Part shown: positions 19,038-27,056 of the stretch, one piece after another
How the letters are laid out: every line of letters begins with the position of its first letter
Position numbering within the stretch: position 1 is the first letter of the stretch
NCBI RefSeq assembly: GCF_014897815.1
Contig: NZ_JABUZG010000083.1
Coordinates: 34,904 to 98,903, forward strand
Length of the DNA stretch: 64,000 nt
DNA from: Psychrobacter sp. PG1
Lineage (GTDB): Bacteria; Pseudomonadota; Gammaproteobacteria; Pseudomonadales; Moraxellaceae
Reading direction: 5' to 3'
Notes under the pieces: generated by a model
The model's database searches: none
What the model saw: only the letters and a program-made list of their open reading frames with translations
Told to the model about the DNA's origin: nothing
Position numbers and translations under genes: made by a program

Positions 19038-19302
19038 GGGTCTGTTGAACATTCAAATATTAGGGCTGCTGATTGCTAAAATTGCACCAAACTAGGCGCA
19101 AACCGACGATAATGTCGAGACCTTAGCTAGGCTTGCAACAACGTTTGGGGTGATTTTAGCATCAGCCTTTCAGGGCAATACTCTTTTTTGCCAATATATG
19201 GCGAAATTGTTTAACCTAGAATGACTAGGCATCAAAAATTTCACTGCATATTGTCTAAAAAATAATGACTGCCAGCACCACATTTGAATGTTCAACAGAC
19301 CC
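19038..19302. mobile_element. MITE-2: 265-bp element with perfect 21-bp terminal inverted repeats
   Basis: The left end begins GGGTCTGTTGAACATTC and the right end is its exact inverse complement ending AACAGACCC; the 21 terminal bases pair perfectly. Inside, GGCTGCTGATTGCTAAAAT and ATTTTAGCATCAGCC form a second inverted pair. There is no ORF, so this is a non-autonomous element. Ends of the form GGGTCTGTTGAAC recall IS5-family (IS427-type) elements. Flanks are TTA and TGA, no clear duplication. A rearranged remnant is at 30767-30817. Confidence 0.85.
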
Positions 19303-19365
19303 TGAACAAAATACAAGAAAATTGGTCAAGCTATCATGAAACGGCATTCAAATAAGGAAATAAAC

Positions 19366-20139
19366 ATGACATTACATCAGACACAATCGGGCGTTGCCGT
19401 ATTATTGTTGGCATTATTAACGGGGTGTTCTTCTGGCTCAAACATGCAGGAAGAGTCCACCTCAACCATTCAGCAAGAAAAATCTATCCAAACAGACGCT
19501 ACTGCAGAACGTTCCACTCAGGACGCGGCAGAATCGGAGCGTTTGGGCACAAAGTGGGGCGATGACGTCGACTCAAAAGTGACGACTGTTGATCTGCGCC
19601 GTACGAGCAGTGAGCCTATCGAGCAGATGCAAGTCCGTTATGCAGACAAAGCCTATAATGGACGTGCGGTTAATAGCATATCACTACTGGCGGGCAAGGT
19701 TGATTTTTCGATGGAAACGGACACAGATACGTTATCGATCTATCGAGATTCAGGTAATTATTACGTCCAAGGTCAAGCGGGTCAGGCCTATCGTTTGGTG
19801 TATCATAATAACAGTGACAACACTTATGAAATCGTCGCTAGTGTCGATGGAATCAATGTCCTCAATGGTAGCGCTGCCAGTCGCTATGACAGTGGATATG
19901 TGCTAAATCCACATGATAATTTGGTGATTGAAGGTTTCCGTAAGAGCCAAAGCTCAGTAGCATCCTTTATATTTAGCAAACCAGAAAGTGCCTATGCTGC
20001 CAATACCAGCTCAGGTTCTATCAATAACACAGGTGTAATAGGTACAGCCATCTATGGCTTATATGATCCTACTAGACCTAAATCTAAGCAACCGCAAGCG
20101 TATCCAGCAGACAATGGTTATGCGAAACCACCGCAGTAA
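19366..20139 (+). CDS. Putative lipoprotein of unknown function
   Basis: 257 residues from ATG 19366, preferred over ATG 19336 because AAGGA sits 8 nt upstream. Signal peptide MTLHQTQSGVAVLLLALLTGC ends in a lipobox (LLTGC), so the mature protein is lipid-anchored at a cysteine near residue 21. A Ser/Thr/Gln/Glu-rich linker (to about 65) precedes a folded-looking part with SKVTTVDLRRTSSEPIEQ, VRYADKAYNGRAVNSIS and LVIEGFRKSQSSVASFIF. The latter resembles bacterial lipoproteins of unknown role; no catalytic motif seen. The MITE-2 element ends 63 bp before the start. Confidence 0.72.
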   Translation: MTLHQTQSGVAVLLLALLTGCSSGSNMQEESTSTIQQEKSIQTDATAERSTQDAAESERLGTKWGDDVDSKVTTVDLRRTSSEPIEQMQVRYADKAYNGRAVNSISLLAGKVDFSMETDTDTLSIYRDSGNYYVQGQAGQAYRLVYHNNSDNTYEIVASVDGINVLNGSAASRYDSGYVLNPHDNLVIEGFRKSQSSVASFIFSKPESAYAANTSSGSINNTGVIGTAIYGLYDPTRPKSKQPQAYPADNGYAKPPQ

Positions 20140-20172
20140 TGCCTATCGATAGAAAATAGATAACGTGTAAAG

Positions 20173-20205
20173 AAACGCCAGTCGCATTAGCCACTGGCGT
20201 TTTTA
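20173..20205. terminator. Rho-independent terminator, near-copy of the pgsA terminator
   Basis: AACGCCAG, loop TCGCATTAGCCA, CTGGCGTTTTT, 33 bp after the lipoprotein stop. Only one loop base differs from 18921-18956. Confidence 0.9.
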
Positions 20206-20231
20206 ATTTTGCTATTTCTGGTTTAGATAAC

Positions 20232-20726
20232 TTATAACGTGACTGAGTTATTTTCACCCAGATTGGTCGCTTTTTTGCCGTCCATTACGGCAGCAGTGGT
20301 CATCTTAAACATATTGACGACCGAGCTACCACTGAGCCAATATTCAGCGCCGTGTGGTACGACTTTAATCAGCTGTACATTTGGATCTTCTTTACCTTGC
20401 TCATAAAAAGCATTGTAGATCGGAGACCATAGCTCGTCTAATTTCTCTTGGTCTTCAACCAGTTCCGCTTTACCATTAATTGAGACATAGTTTTTGGCGT
20501 CTTGGCTGACATATGCCAAGTTTACTTGCGGATCTTTCTCAATGTCACTCACGGTTTCGGTACTCTTGTCACCGATGAACCAAATCTCTTTTGCACCGAT
20601 GCTCGTCTCGCTCGTTGTCATTGGGCAGGCATGCAAATGACCTTCGTGAGTACGAGTTGTCATCATGGCAAACTTGATGTCTTTTACTAATTCTTGCACT
20701 TTATTGATATGGTCTTGTCTACTCAT
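20232..20726 (-). CDS. Pyridoxamine 5'-phosphate oxidase-fold protein (general stress protein 26-like)
   Basis: 164 residues. The split-barrel flavin-binding fold is suggested by FAMMTTRTHEGHLHACPMT (first strands), EIWFIGDKSTETVSDIEKD, VNLAYVSQDAKNYVSINGKA and a C-terminal GAEYWLSGSSVV. This matches the general stress protein 26 group, which binds FMN or FAD; enzymatic activity is mostly unknown. It is not PdxH, which is longer and has a different C-terminus. Convergent with the lipoprotein gene. GAAAGGGAAATTT before ATG gives a ribosome site. Confidence 0.83.
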   Translation of the reverse strand: MSRQDHINKVQELVKDIKFAMMTTRTHEGHLHACPMTTSETSIGAKEIWFIGDKSTETVSDIEKDPQVNLAYVSQDAKNYVSINGKAELVEDQEKLDELWSPIYNAFYEQGKEDPNVQLIKVVPHGAEYWLSGSSVVNMFKMTTAAVMDGKKATNLGENNSVTL

Positions 20727-20851
20727 AGTAAATTTCCCTTTCTTTATTTTGATTAAGTCGTAGTGATCAAATAGTTGATTGTTTATAGTAGTTTTTATTC
20801 AGGCTAAGTGTTTTCCAAGTATCGAAAACCAGATGAATTGAGAAAAACGAT

Positions 20852-20924
20852 CATCGCCTTAACAACTGAAACTAGAATACCGAGTTGTGACCTTGTGTTT
20901 ATATAGGTTGCCCGTAAGGCGATG
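20852..20924. repeat. 73-bp inverted-repeat element able to fold as a three-way junction
   Basis: Outer arms CATCGCCTTA and TAAGGCGATG pair perfectly over 10 bp. Inside, ACAACT pairs with AGTTGT and ACCT pairs with AGGT, giving two inner hairpins. It lies upstream of the purL promoter, or in the 5' region of the minus-strand PNPOx-fold gene. Function unknown. Confidence 0.45.
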
Positions 20925-21109
20925 TGAGGGTTTGTAAGGACTATAAGCTTTAGGTAAAAATTGTGACGACATCGCTGTTAAGTTTCTGTTGTGAAAGTAG
21001 CCTGTTGTAAAAGTAACAAGGGTTGCAACGATGGCGAAGATTTCACTATTATTGAATAGCAACCATCAGCAATTTATCTTGGTTTTGACCTGCTTATTAC
21101 AGGGCTTCT

Positions 21110-21118
21110 TGTTATAAT
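21110..21118 (+). promoter_or_regulatory. Probable purL promoter, extended -10
   Basis: TGTTATAAT is a perfect extended -10 element (TGn plus TATAAT) 58 bp before the purL start. A TTGACC at 21085-21090 is too far for an ideal -35, but extended -10 promoters tolerate this. Confidence 0.6.
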
Positions 21119-21175
21119 ACCCAGACCATTTACTTTGCATGGCAGAGATGCCTTGATCTTACGGATTATGCCTTT

Positions 21176-24100
21176 ATGATGACCATCGCCGGACAACCGT
21201 TTCTTACCGATTTTCAGACGCAGCAACTCATCAGTCAGTTTCAGCAAAAAACCGAGCTAAATGTCAGCCAAATCCATACCCAGCAAGTGTATGTGTTATC
21301 ACGAGAAATAGAAGGTGATGAGCATAAAAAAGCATTAGACTTACTTGCTGTCGATAGTAGCACTGTCCTTGAAGCCCCCAAAAGCAATCAGTTACAAGTC
21401 ATCGTAGGTCCACGTTTTGGCACGATTTCGCCATGGGCAAGTAAAGCGACTGATATCTTTAATAACTGTGAAATTGCGATCAATCGCGTCGAGCGTGTCG
21501 TTGTCTATACCCTAACAATCGATGGTGAAGTCAGTGAAAAGCTATCGACTGCCGCTGAGCAGGTGTTGTTTGATCGTATGACGCAGAGCTTGGTCTATGA
21601 TTTGAGCGATGTCAGTAAATTGTTCGACGATCAAGCGCCAGCATCACTGAATCATATCGATGTCATCGGACAAGGTCAGTCGGCGTTAGAATCAGCCAAC
21701 ACAGAATTCGGCTTTGCGCTATCTGTCGAAGATATTGATTATTTGATGAATGCGTATGTCAATGAGCTAAAACGCAATCCAACTGACGTTGAGCTAATGA
21801 TGTTTGCCCAAGCAAACTCAGAGCATTGCCGTCATAAGATTTTCAATGCTGAGTGGACAGTCGATGGCGAAGTACAGCCAAAGTCACTGTTCCAGATGAT
21901 TAAGAATACTTATAAAGCCAATCCACAAGGTATCTTGTCGGCCTATAAAGACAATGCCGCGGTAATGGCAGGTTCTGAGGGTATGCGTTTTTATCCAATT
22001 CCTACCGACGCGATGGATGCCAATTCAATTCATCCTTATGACTTTCATCAAGAAGCAATCGATATTTTAATGAAAGTCGAAACCCATAACCATCCAACCG
22101 CGATTGCCCCTTATTCTGGTGCAGCGACTGGTGCGGGCGGTGAGATTCGTGATGAAGGCGCGACTGGTCGTGGCGGTAAGCCAAAAGCAGGTTTGACAGG
22201 TTTTCATGTATCACACTTACATATCCCAGAGCTTGCGGAAAAGTGGGAGCAGTCAGGTCAATTGAGTACGCAGGATTATGGTACGCCGGATCGTATGGCT
22301 ACTAGCCTTGAGATTATGACCGAAGCGCCTCTCGGTTCAGCCAACTTCTCAAATGAATTTGGTCGTCCTAACCTATGCGGTTATTTCCGTAGTTTTCAGC
22401 TTGATACCTCAGCGGCAAAAGACGGCAGCGAGATGCGCGGCTATCATAAGCCAATCATGCTGGCAGGTGGTTACGGCAATATCAAACGCAACCTCATTGA
22501 AAAAAATGCCATTCAACAAGGTGATTTGCTTATCGTCCTTGGTGGCCCTGCGATGCAGATTGGTCTAGGTGGCGGTGCAGCCTCTTCGGTTGATAGTGGT
22601 GACCTTGATGAAGGCTTGGACTTTGCCTCAGTTCAGCGCGATAACGCTGAGATGGAGCGTCGTTGCCAAGAAGTCATGGATCGTTGCTGGGCACTAGCCG
22701 GTAGTGATGTCGATGTGAGCAATAATGGCAAAGACGGCAACCCTATCGTTTCATTGCATGATGTGGGCGCGGGCGGTATCTCTAATGCGATGCCAGAATT
22801 GGTCAATGACCACGAGATGGGCGCGGTACTAAATCTGCGTAAAGTTCCATCGTTAGAAGCTGGCATGTCGCCAATGGCCATCTGGTCAAATGAAGCGCAG
22901 GAGCGTTATGTCCTCGCGATTCATCCAGAAAGCGAAGCCCAATTCGATGCCATCTGTGCGCGTGAGCGTTGCCCGTATGCCATCTTGGGAACAGCCACGG
23001 ATGTTCGTCAGCTGGTCGTTGACGATACCTTGCTCGCTGAGCAGCCTGTCGATATGCCGATGCAAGTATTGCTCGGTGGTACACCAAAGATGAAGCGTAG
23101 CTTTGACCGTCATGACACCAGCTTACCTGCATTAGAGTTAGGTGAGGTCAATTTAGCTGAGTCAATCAAAGACGTGTTGCGTCACCCAACGGTCGCTAGC
23201 AAATCATTCTTGATTAGCATTGGTGACCGTTCTATCACTGGTATGGTCGTGCGTGACCAGTATGTTGGTCGCTATCAAGTGCCTGTATCTGATTGTGCAG
23301 TGACAGCGTCAGGCTTGATTGCGCTAGATGGTCAGGTGATGAGCGGTGAAGCCATGAGTATCGGCGAGCGTACGCCAGTTGCCCTAATCAGCCCTCAAGC
23401 TTCAGCACGACTTGCCATTGGCGAAGCGATTACCAACATTGCTGGTGCACGTATTGCTCAGTTGTCTGATATCACCATGTCAGCGAACTGGATGGCAGCT
23501 TGCGGTGATGATGCAGAAGATGCAGCATTATTCGACGCGGTATATACCGTCGGCGAAGAGCTGTGCCCAGCATTAGGTATCGCGATTCCAGTTGGTAAAG
23601 ACTCGCTATCGATGCGTGCCAACTGGACTGACAGTAGTGAAGCAGGTGAGACGGATAAATCAGTTGTGTCACCAATGAGCCTTGTGATTACCGCGTTTGC
23701 TCCTGTGGTTGACGTGGCAAAAACGCTAACCCCTGAGCTAATCAATGGCGATAGCGCGTTCTACCGTATTGATTTGTCTAAAGGCAAGTTACGTCTAGGT
23801 GGTTCAATCCTTGCGCAAACGCTGAGCCAATTGGGTAACGACTGCCCAGATTTGGCGCAGCCAAGCGACTTGGTCGACTTCTTTAACTTTGTCCAAGCGG
23901 GCAACGCGCAAGGTGTCATCAGCGCTTATCACGATATCGGTGATGGCGGTCTATTGGCAACTATCGCTGAGATGCAATTCACCAGTCGTCAAGGTATCAA
24001 ACTGTCATTGACTGATGATAACTTACTCGGTCAATTGTTCAGCGAAGAATTGGGCGCGGTCATCCAAGTGTTACCAGAAAACGTCGCCGCATTGATGCAA

Positions 24101-25174
24101 TTGGCAGAAGAGTTTAATGTTGCTGATATGCTCAGCCTCGTCGGTCAAAGCTCAGAAGAAGACAGCCTCATTATCCAAACGCCAACGCTTATGGGTGATG
24201 ATACTCTCAGCTTTAGCCGTACTGAATTACAGCAAGCGTGGACTCAGGTCAGCTATCAAATCGCGCGTCGCCGTGATAACCCAGCGTGCGTACAGCAAGA
24301 GTATGACTTAATCGCTGATGCAAGCCATCAAGGTCTCATCGCTGCGCCGAATTTTGATTTGAATCAGAAGGTTGAAGAACCATATTTAGCCAGTCGCGAG
24401 AATAAACCAAGAGTCGCTATCTTGCGCGAGCAAGGCGTCAATGGTCAGACAGAGATGGCAGCAGGCTTTACCCAAGCTGGCTTTGAAGCGGTCGATGTAC
24501 ACATGAGCGATCTACTGAGTGGTCGTATCAATCTACGTGACTTCGACGGTCTGGTCGCTTGTGGTGGCTTTAGTTATGGTGATGTATTGGGCGCAGGCTC
24601 TGGCTGGGCGAACTCTATCTTGTTCCATGATGAGTTACGCATGCAGTTTGTCCGCTTCTTTGCCCGTCCTGAGACCTTCTCACTAGGTGTCTGTAACGGT
24701 TGTCAGATGATGGCTCAGCTAAAAGACCTCATCCCAGGTGCAGATAACTTCCCACGCTTCATCGCTAACGAGTCGGCTCGTTTTGAAGCGCGTACGGTCA
24801 ATGTGAAAATCGAGCGTACCAAGTCTATCCTATTCAAAGGTATGCAAGACAGCATCTTGCCAATCTCTGTGGCACATGGTGAAGGCTATGCCACGCTAGA
24901 CAACACAGAGATTGACGGTATGGCCAAACACGGTCAGCTTGCGATGCGTTATGTCGATAGCCAAGGTCATCCAACTGAGACGTATCCGCTCAATCCAAAC
25001 GGTTCTGTCGGCGGTGTCACGGGTCTGTGTAGCACTGATGGTCGTGTGACGATTATGATGCCGCATCCTGAGCGTAACCTAAAAGCTTATAACCACAGCT
25101 GGAAACCAGAAGAGTGGGATGAGGACGGTGCGTGGATGCGTATGTTCCGTAATGCTCGCGCTTGGTTGCGCTAG
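21176..25174 (+). CDS. purL: Phosphoribosylformylglycinamidine synthase
   Basis: 1332 residues, the large single-chain gamma-proteobacterial form. It converts FGAR, glutamine and ATP to FGAM in step four of purine synthesis. Layout: PurS-like N-terminus (1-150), linker with FAQANSEHCRHKIFNAEW, two AIRS-type ATP-grasp-like halves with VKVETHNHPTAI and GKDSLSMRA, and a C-terminal glutaminase. The glutaminase nucleophile is C1173 in GVCNGCQMM, with the PHPER histidine and glutamate near the end. ATG 21176 and the next codon ATG 21179 are both possible starts. It stands alone with its own promoter and terminator; the 3' flank is where an accessory island has inserted. Confidence 0.97.
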   Translation: MMTIAGQPFLTDFQTQQLISQFQQKTELNVSQIHTQQVYVLSREIEGDEHKKALDLLAVDSSTVLEAPKSNQLQVIVGPRFGTISPWASKATDIFNNCEIAINRVERVVVYTLTIDGEVSEKLSTAAEQVLFDRMTQSLVYDLSDVSKLFDDQAPASLNHIDVIGQGQSALESANTEFGFALSVEDIDYLMNAYVNELKRNPTDVELMMFAQANSEHCRHKIFNAEWTVDGEVQPKSLFQMIKNTYKANPQGILSAYKDNAAVMAGSEGMRFYPIPTDAMDANSIHPYDFHQEAIDILMKVETHNHPTAIAPYSGAATGAGGEIRDEGATGRGGKPKAGLTGFHVSHLHIPELAEKWEQSGQLSTQDYGTPDRMATSLEIMTEAPLGSANFSNEFGRPNLCGYFRSFQLDTSAAKDGSEMRGYHKPIMLAGGYGNIKRNLIEKNAIQQGDLLIVLGGPAMQIGLGGGAASSVDSGDLDEGLDFASVQRDNAEMERRCQEVMDRCWALAGSDVDVSNNGKDGNPIVSLHDVGAGGISNAMPELVNDHEMGAVLNLRKVPSLEAGMSPMAIWSNEAQERYVLAIHPESEAQFDAICARERCPYAILGTATDVRQLVVDDTLLAEQPVDMPMQVLLGGTPKMKRSFDRHDTSLPALELGEVNLAESIKDVLRHPTVASKSFLISIGDRSITGMVVRDQYVGRYQVPVSDCAVTASGLIALDGQVMSGEAMSIGERTPVALISPQASARLAIGEAITNIAGARIAQLSDITMSANWMAACGDDAEDAALFDAVYTVGEELCPALGIAIPVGKDSLSMRANWTDSSEAGETDKSVVSPMSLVITAFAPVVDVAKTLTPELINGDSAFYRIDLSKGKLRLGGSILAQTLSQLGNDCPDLAQPSDLVDFFNFVQAGNAQGVISAYHDIGDGGLLATIAEMQFTSRQGIKLSLTDDNLLGQLFSEELGAVIQVLPENVAALMQLAEEFNVADMLSLVGQSSEEDSLIIQTPTLMGDDTLSFSRTELQQAWTQVSYQIARRRDNPACVQQEYDLIADASHQGLIAAPNFDLNQKVEEPYLASRENKPRVAILREQGVNGQTEMAAGFTQAGFEAVDVHMSDLLSGRINLRDFDGLVACGGFSYGDVLGAGSGWANSILFHDELRMQFVRFFARPETFSLGVCNGCQMMAQLKDLIPGADNFPRFIANESARFEARTVNVKIERTKSILFKGMQDSILPISVAHGEGYATLDNTEIDGMAKHGQLAMRYVDSQGHPTETYPLNPNGSVGGVTGLCSTDGRVTIMMPHPERNLKAYNHSWKPEEWDEDGAWMRMFRNARAWLR

Positions 25175-25286
25175 TCGCAAACCTAGATGCTTGATTAGCT
25201 TCGTCAAACTTGCTGAGCCTACGACATGTAGTGCTTGCGCATGTTTTCCTCGCTACTCAAACCTCTAGCAATTGCTTATAGTTTTA

Positions 25287-25333
25287 GATAGCTGTTTTTA
25301 AAATAAAAAGGTGGGCTTCGGCTCACCTTTTTT
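25287..25333. terminator. purL terminator, left copy of a direct repeat
   Basis: AAAAAGGTGGGC, loop TTCG, GCTCACCTTTTTT forms a strong bidirectional terminator. The block starting GATAGCTGTTTTTAAAATA recurs with few changes at 26844-26892, 1557 bp away. Confidence 0.92.
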
Positions 25334-25720
25334 GTGTTTGGAGTTTGAGTATTTAAATGTTTAAAGTAACGCCTTAATTTTGCTATTAAGTGATGTAGAG
25401 TAGGTTGGTGTGGAGCTTGCGACACCCAACGGTTTAGGGGAGCTAATCCCGCCTTCCACTTGTATCTGCCAGTCTGGGCGCGGCGCTGGCTACGGTTTGG
25501 GTCGTCGCTTGCTTCGCGTCGCCACCCCAAAACCTAGCCATCGCAACTTGCCCAAACTAGCAGGATACCGCTACAGTCGGGGCTAAAAAGCGCCTTCGAA
25601 TAATCGTTTCATGATAAGTCAGTCTGAGCATTAACGTCAGTCTTACCGGTGGACTGGGTGAACCTTACGTAGTGTACTGTTATAGGAGGTTTTATTAAGT
25701 TACCACAAGACTGATACGGG
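25334..25720. other. 387-bp non-coding stretch in the accessory island
   Basis: Locally GC-rich (25430-25560) compared with the very AT-rich genes beside it. GTTGGTGT (25404-25411) and ACACCCAAC (25422-25430) form a REP-like hairpin. An 84-codon minus-strand frame crosses the terminator and looks non-coding. TAGGAGGT near 25684 has no start codon after it. Confidence 0.5.
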
Positions 25721-26122
25721 TTATTTTTCCCAATCTTTTTCTATTTCTATATCATGCAGTTTTTTATCCAATCCTCTCGAAATACTAAGAATTTCTTTTT
25801 GAATGAAGTCACTCAAGTGTCCGAGAGGAATGTATTGGTTACGTACTATATCGGCTTTTTGAAATTCAGGCAGATTTGATATGATTGAAAGGTATTCTTT
25901 GAGTTGCTCTGGGTGCGTTGTAGAGCGTTGTAACCGCTTCACGAAAGTAGAGGAAAAAGCTTTGATAGCCTTTTCATTATCATCATCATTTAATTCTAAA
26001 TAAATTTTTTCAGCAAGTTTTTTTTGAGACCAACCAAGTCGTTCGCAAACTCTCTTAATTTCTAAGATTAATTGCTTACTCTCTTCCCATTTTCCTGTCC
26101 TATTTTCGCTTGTTGTCCTCAT
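25721..26122 (-). CDS. Putative HTH-type (XRE-like) regulator
   Basis: 133 residues, AT-rich. LGWSQKKLAEKIYLEL (29-44) reads as the first two helices of a lambda-repressor-like HTH; KAFSSTFVKRLQRS (54-67) could contain the recognition helix after an acidic insertion (NDDDNEK). The C-terminal part is helical and ends in charged residues (KKLHDIEIEKDWEK). GGAAAAAG lies about 5 nt before the ATG. It diverges from the 37-residue microprotein across 70 bp holding repeated TTGTCCTCA boxes, one directly at its own start, consistent with autoregulation. Family assignment is tentative; a DNA-binding role is the best inference. Confidence 0.65.
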   Translation of the reverse strand: MRTTSENRTGKWEESKQLILEIKRVCERLGWSQKKLAEKIYLELNDDDNEKAIKAFSSTFVKRLQRSTTHPEQLKEYLSIISNLPEFQKADIVRNQYIPLGHLSDFIQKEILSISRGLDKKLHDIEIEKDWEK

Positions 26123-26165
26123 TTGTCTTTTTCCATTAGTTAATATGGTTTTGTCCTCAAGGACA
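26113..26165. promoter_or_regulatory. Candidate operator: repeated TTGTCCTCA boxes plus palindrome
   Basis: TTGTCCTCA occurs at 26113-26121 and again at 26151-26159. The second copy is part of the perfect 14-bp palindrome TGTCCTCAAGGACA (26152-26165), apart from its CA centre. The boxes flank the start codon of the HTH gene and precede the microprotein, where an autoregulator would bind. Confidence 0.5.
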
Positions 26166-26192
26166 TCTACTTAATTTAAAGGAGTAATAACT

Positions 26193-26306
26193 ATGTTGAA
26201 ATTTACTAATGTACAAGCAGCAAGCAATACGCCACCAAACGGCCCAAGCACTACAGGTAATCCTTCTGGTGGTGGTCGTGGTAACAATTCACCGCGTGGC
26301 AAATAG
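26193..26306 (+). CDS. 37-residue Gly/Asn/Pro/Ser-rich microprotein
   Basis: ATG 26193 is preceded by AAAGGAG (26178-26184) with 8-nt spacing, the best ribosome site in the island. The product starts MLKFTNVQAASNTPPNG and ends in PSGGGRGNNSPRGK; it is basic, has no cysteine, no membrane helix, and should be disordered apart from the N-terminal MLKFTNVQAA. The short N-terminal leader-like part followed by a GNPSGGGRGN tract would suit a modified-peptide precursor, an RNA- or nucleic-acid-binding tail, or an antitoxin-like partner; none is shown. Its stop codon abuts, with no gap, the stop of the convergent zinc-ribbon gene. Too short for standard gene-finding cut-offs. Confidence 0.65.
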   Translation: MLKFTNVQAASNTPPNGPSTTGNPSGGGRGNNSPRGK

Positions 26307-26711
26307 TTAGTAGCAAGCAGCAATATTTTCCCTAAAACGAGAAACAAATTGTTTCTCGTTTCCTCCAATGTCACTTTGACTGATATCATCCATTGTTTTT
26401 TCTAATGCACATATGCACAGAGCAGTCTTTTCTTTAACAGAATCGCGAGATAATGCATGGAGTCGACCAGAAGAGCATGCATTAATTAACTCATATTCTG
26501 TTGCCACTGGGTATCGATCATCTGATATAAATTTTCCAACTTCATACCCTCCAAATGCAGATAAAGAGATAACGAAAGAGGTTAATATAATTGGCTTTTT
26601 AAAACGTTTATAAAAGTATCCTTCTAGTGTGTTTTTACAACTCGCACATGCTATGTTATTTTCATGCTCTAGTTGATTAATCTCTTTACAAGCAGGACAC
26701 TCGATCTGCAT
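26307..26711 (-). CDS. Zinc-ribbon single-pass membrane protein of unknown function
   Basis: 134 residues from ATG at 26709-26711, which has AAGGA 6 nt upstream; a longer frame from 26759 lacks a ribosome site. CPAC (5-8) and CASC (22-25) form a four-cysteine zinc ribbon. A hydrophobic helix follows at about 40-57 (PIILTSFVISLSAFGGY), then an outer domain with INACSSGRLHAL, CICALEKTMDD and a C-terminal AACY, so four more cysteines. Predicted layout: cytosolic zinc ribbon, one membrane span, periplasmic Cys-containing domain. Convergent with the microprotein and AT-rich. No family recognised with confidence. Confidence 0.7.
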   Translation of the reverse strand: MQIECPACKEINQLEHENNIACASCKNTLEGYFYKRFKKPIILTSFVISLSAFGGYEVGKFISDDRYPVATEYELINACSSGRLHALSRDSVKEKTALCICALEKTMDDISQSDIGGNEKQFVSRFRENIAACY

Positions 26712-27056
26712 GTTTTTTCCTTGTACTGGTTTGATATCTAAAAAATAGACTTTAGACAAAATGAATTGAGTAAGATATAAAGCTTCTTGACACTTTTAGT
26801 TGCTTCATTAAGAGCGACTAAGTTCGTTTAGAATACTATTCTTGATAGCTATTTTTTAAAATAAAAAGGTGAGCACTAAGCTCACCTTTTTTTTAAAGTA
26901 AAAATCTAATAGTTTAAGACAAAAAATATAATCTTCCATACTACAGCTTCAAAAAAAGTCTACTATTGAGTTTAAAGTATAATACTATGACTTTCAAATT
27001 TTGTAATATAGCGACTAAATACTACTGATATTGAAAATTACCATAAGAGAAAATAT
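26712..27056. other. 345-bp region between the zinc-ribbon gene and the HEPN/Abi gene
   Basis: It contains the 5' region of the minus-strand zinc-ribbon gene, the right copy of the duplicated terminator (26844-26892) and a TATAAT at 26978-26983, 74 bp before the next gene, that may be its -10 box; no good -35 is seen. Confidence 0.5.
26844..26892. terminator. Right copy of the duplicated terminator direct repeat
   Basis: GATAGCTATTTTTTAAAAT followed by AAAAAGGTGAGC, loop ACTAA, GCTCACCTTTTTT. Same order and nearly same bases as 25287-25333, only the loop and two stem or linker bases differ. Confidence 0.9.

Larger units (their letters stand above)
20727..21175. other. 449-bp divergent intergenic region upstream of purL
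   Basis: No credible gene. It holds a perfect 10-bp inverted repeat enclosing two smaller hairpins (20852-20924) and the likely purL promoter (21110-21118). Confidence 0.6.

Noticed and set aside
20859..21062. 67-codon minus-strand frame upstream of purL
   Set aside because: It crosses the inverted-repeat element, has no ribosome site and no recognisable protein features.
25276..25530. 84-codon minus-strand frame downstream of purL
   Set aside because: It runs through a strong terminator hairpin and a REP-like palindrome, has no ribosome site and an odd composition; I treat it as non-coding.
26171..26389. 72-codon minus-strand frame opposite the microprotein
   Set aside because: Antisense shadow of the Gly-rich microprotein and overlapping the zinc-ribbon gene in another frame; no ribosome site.
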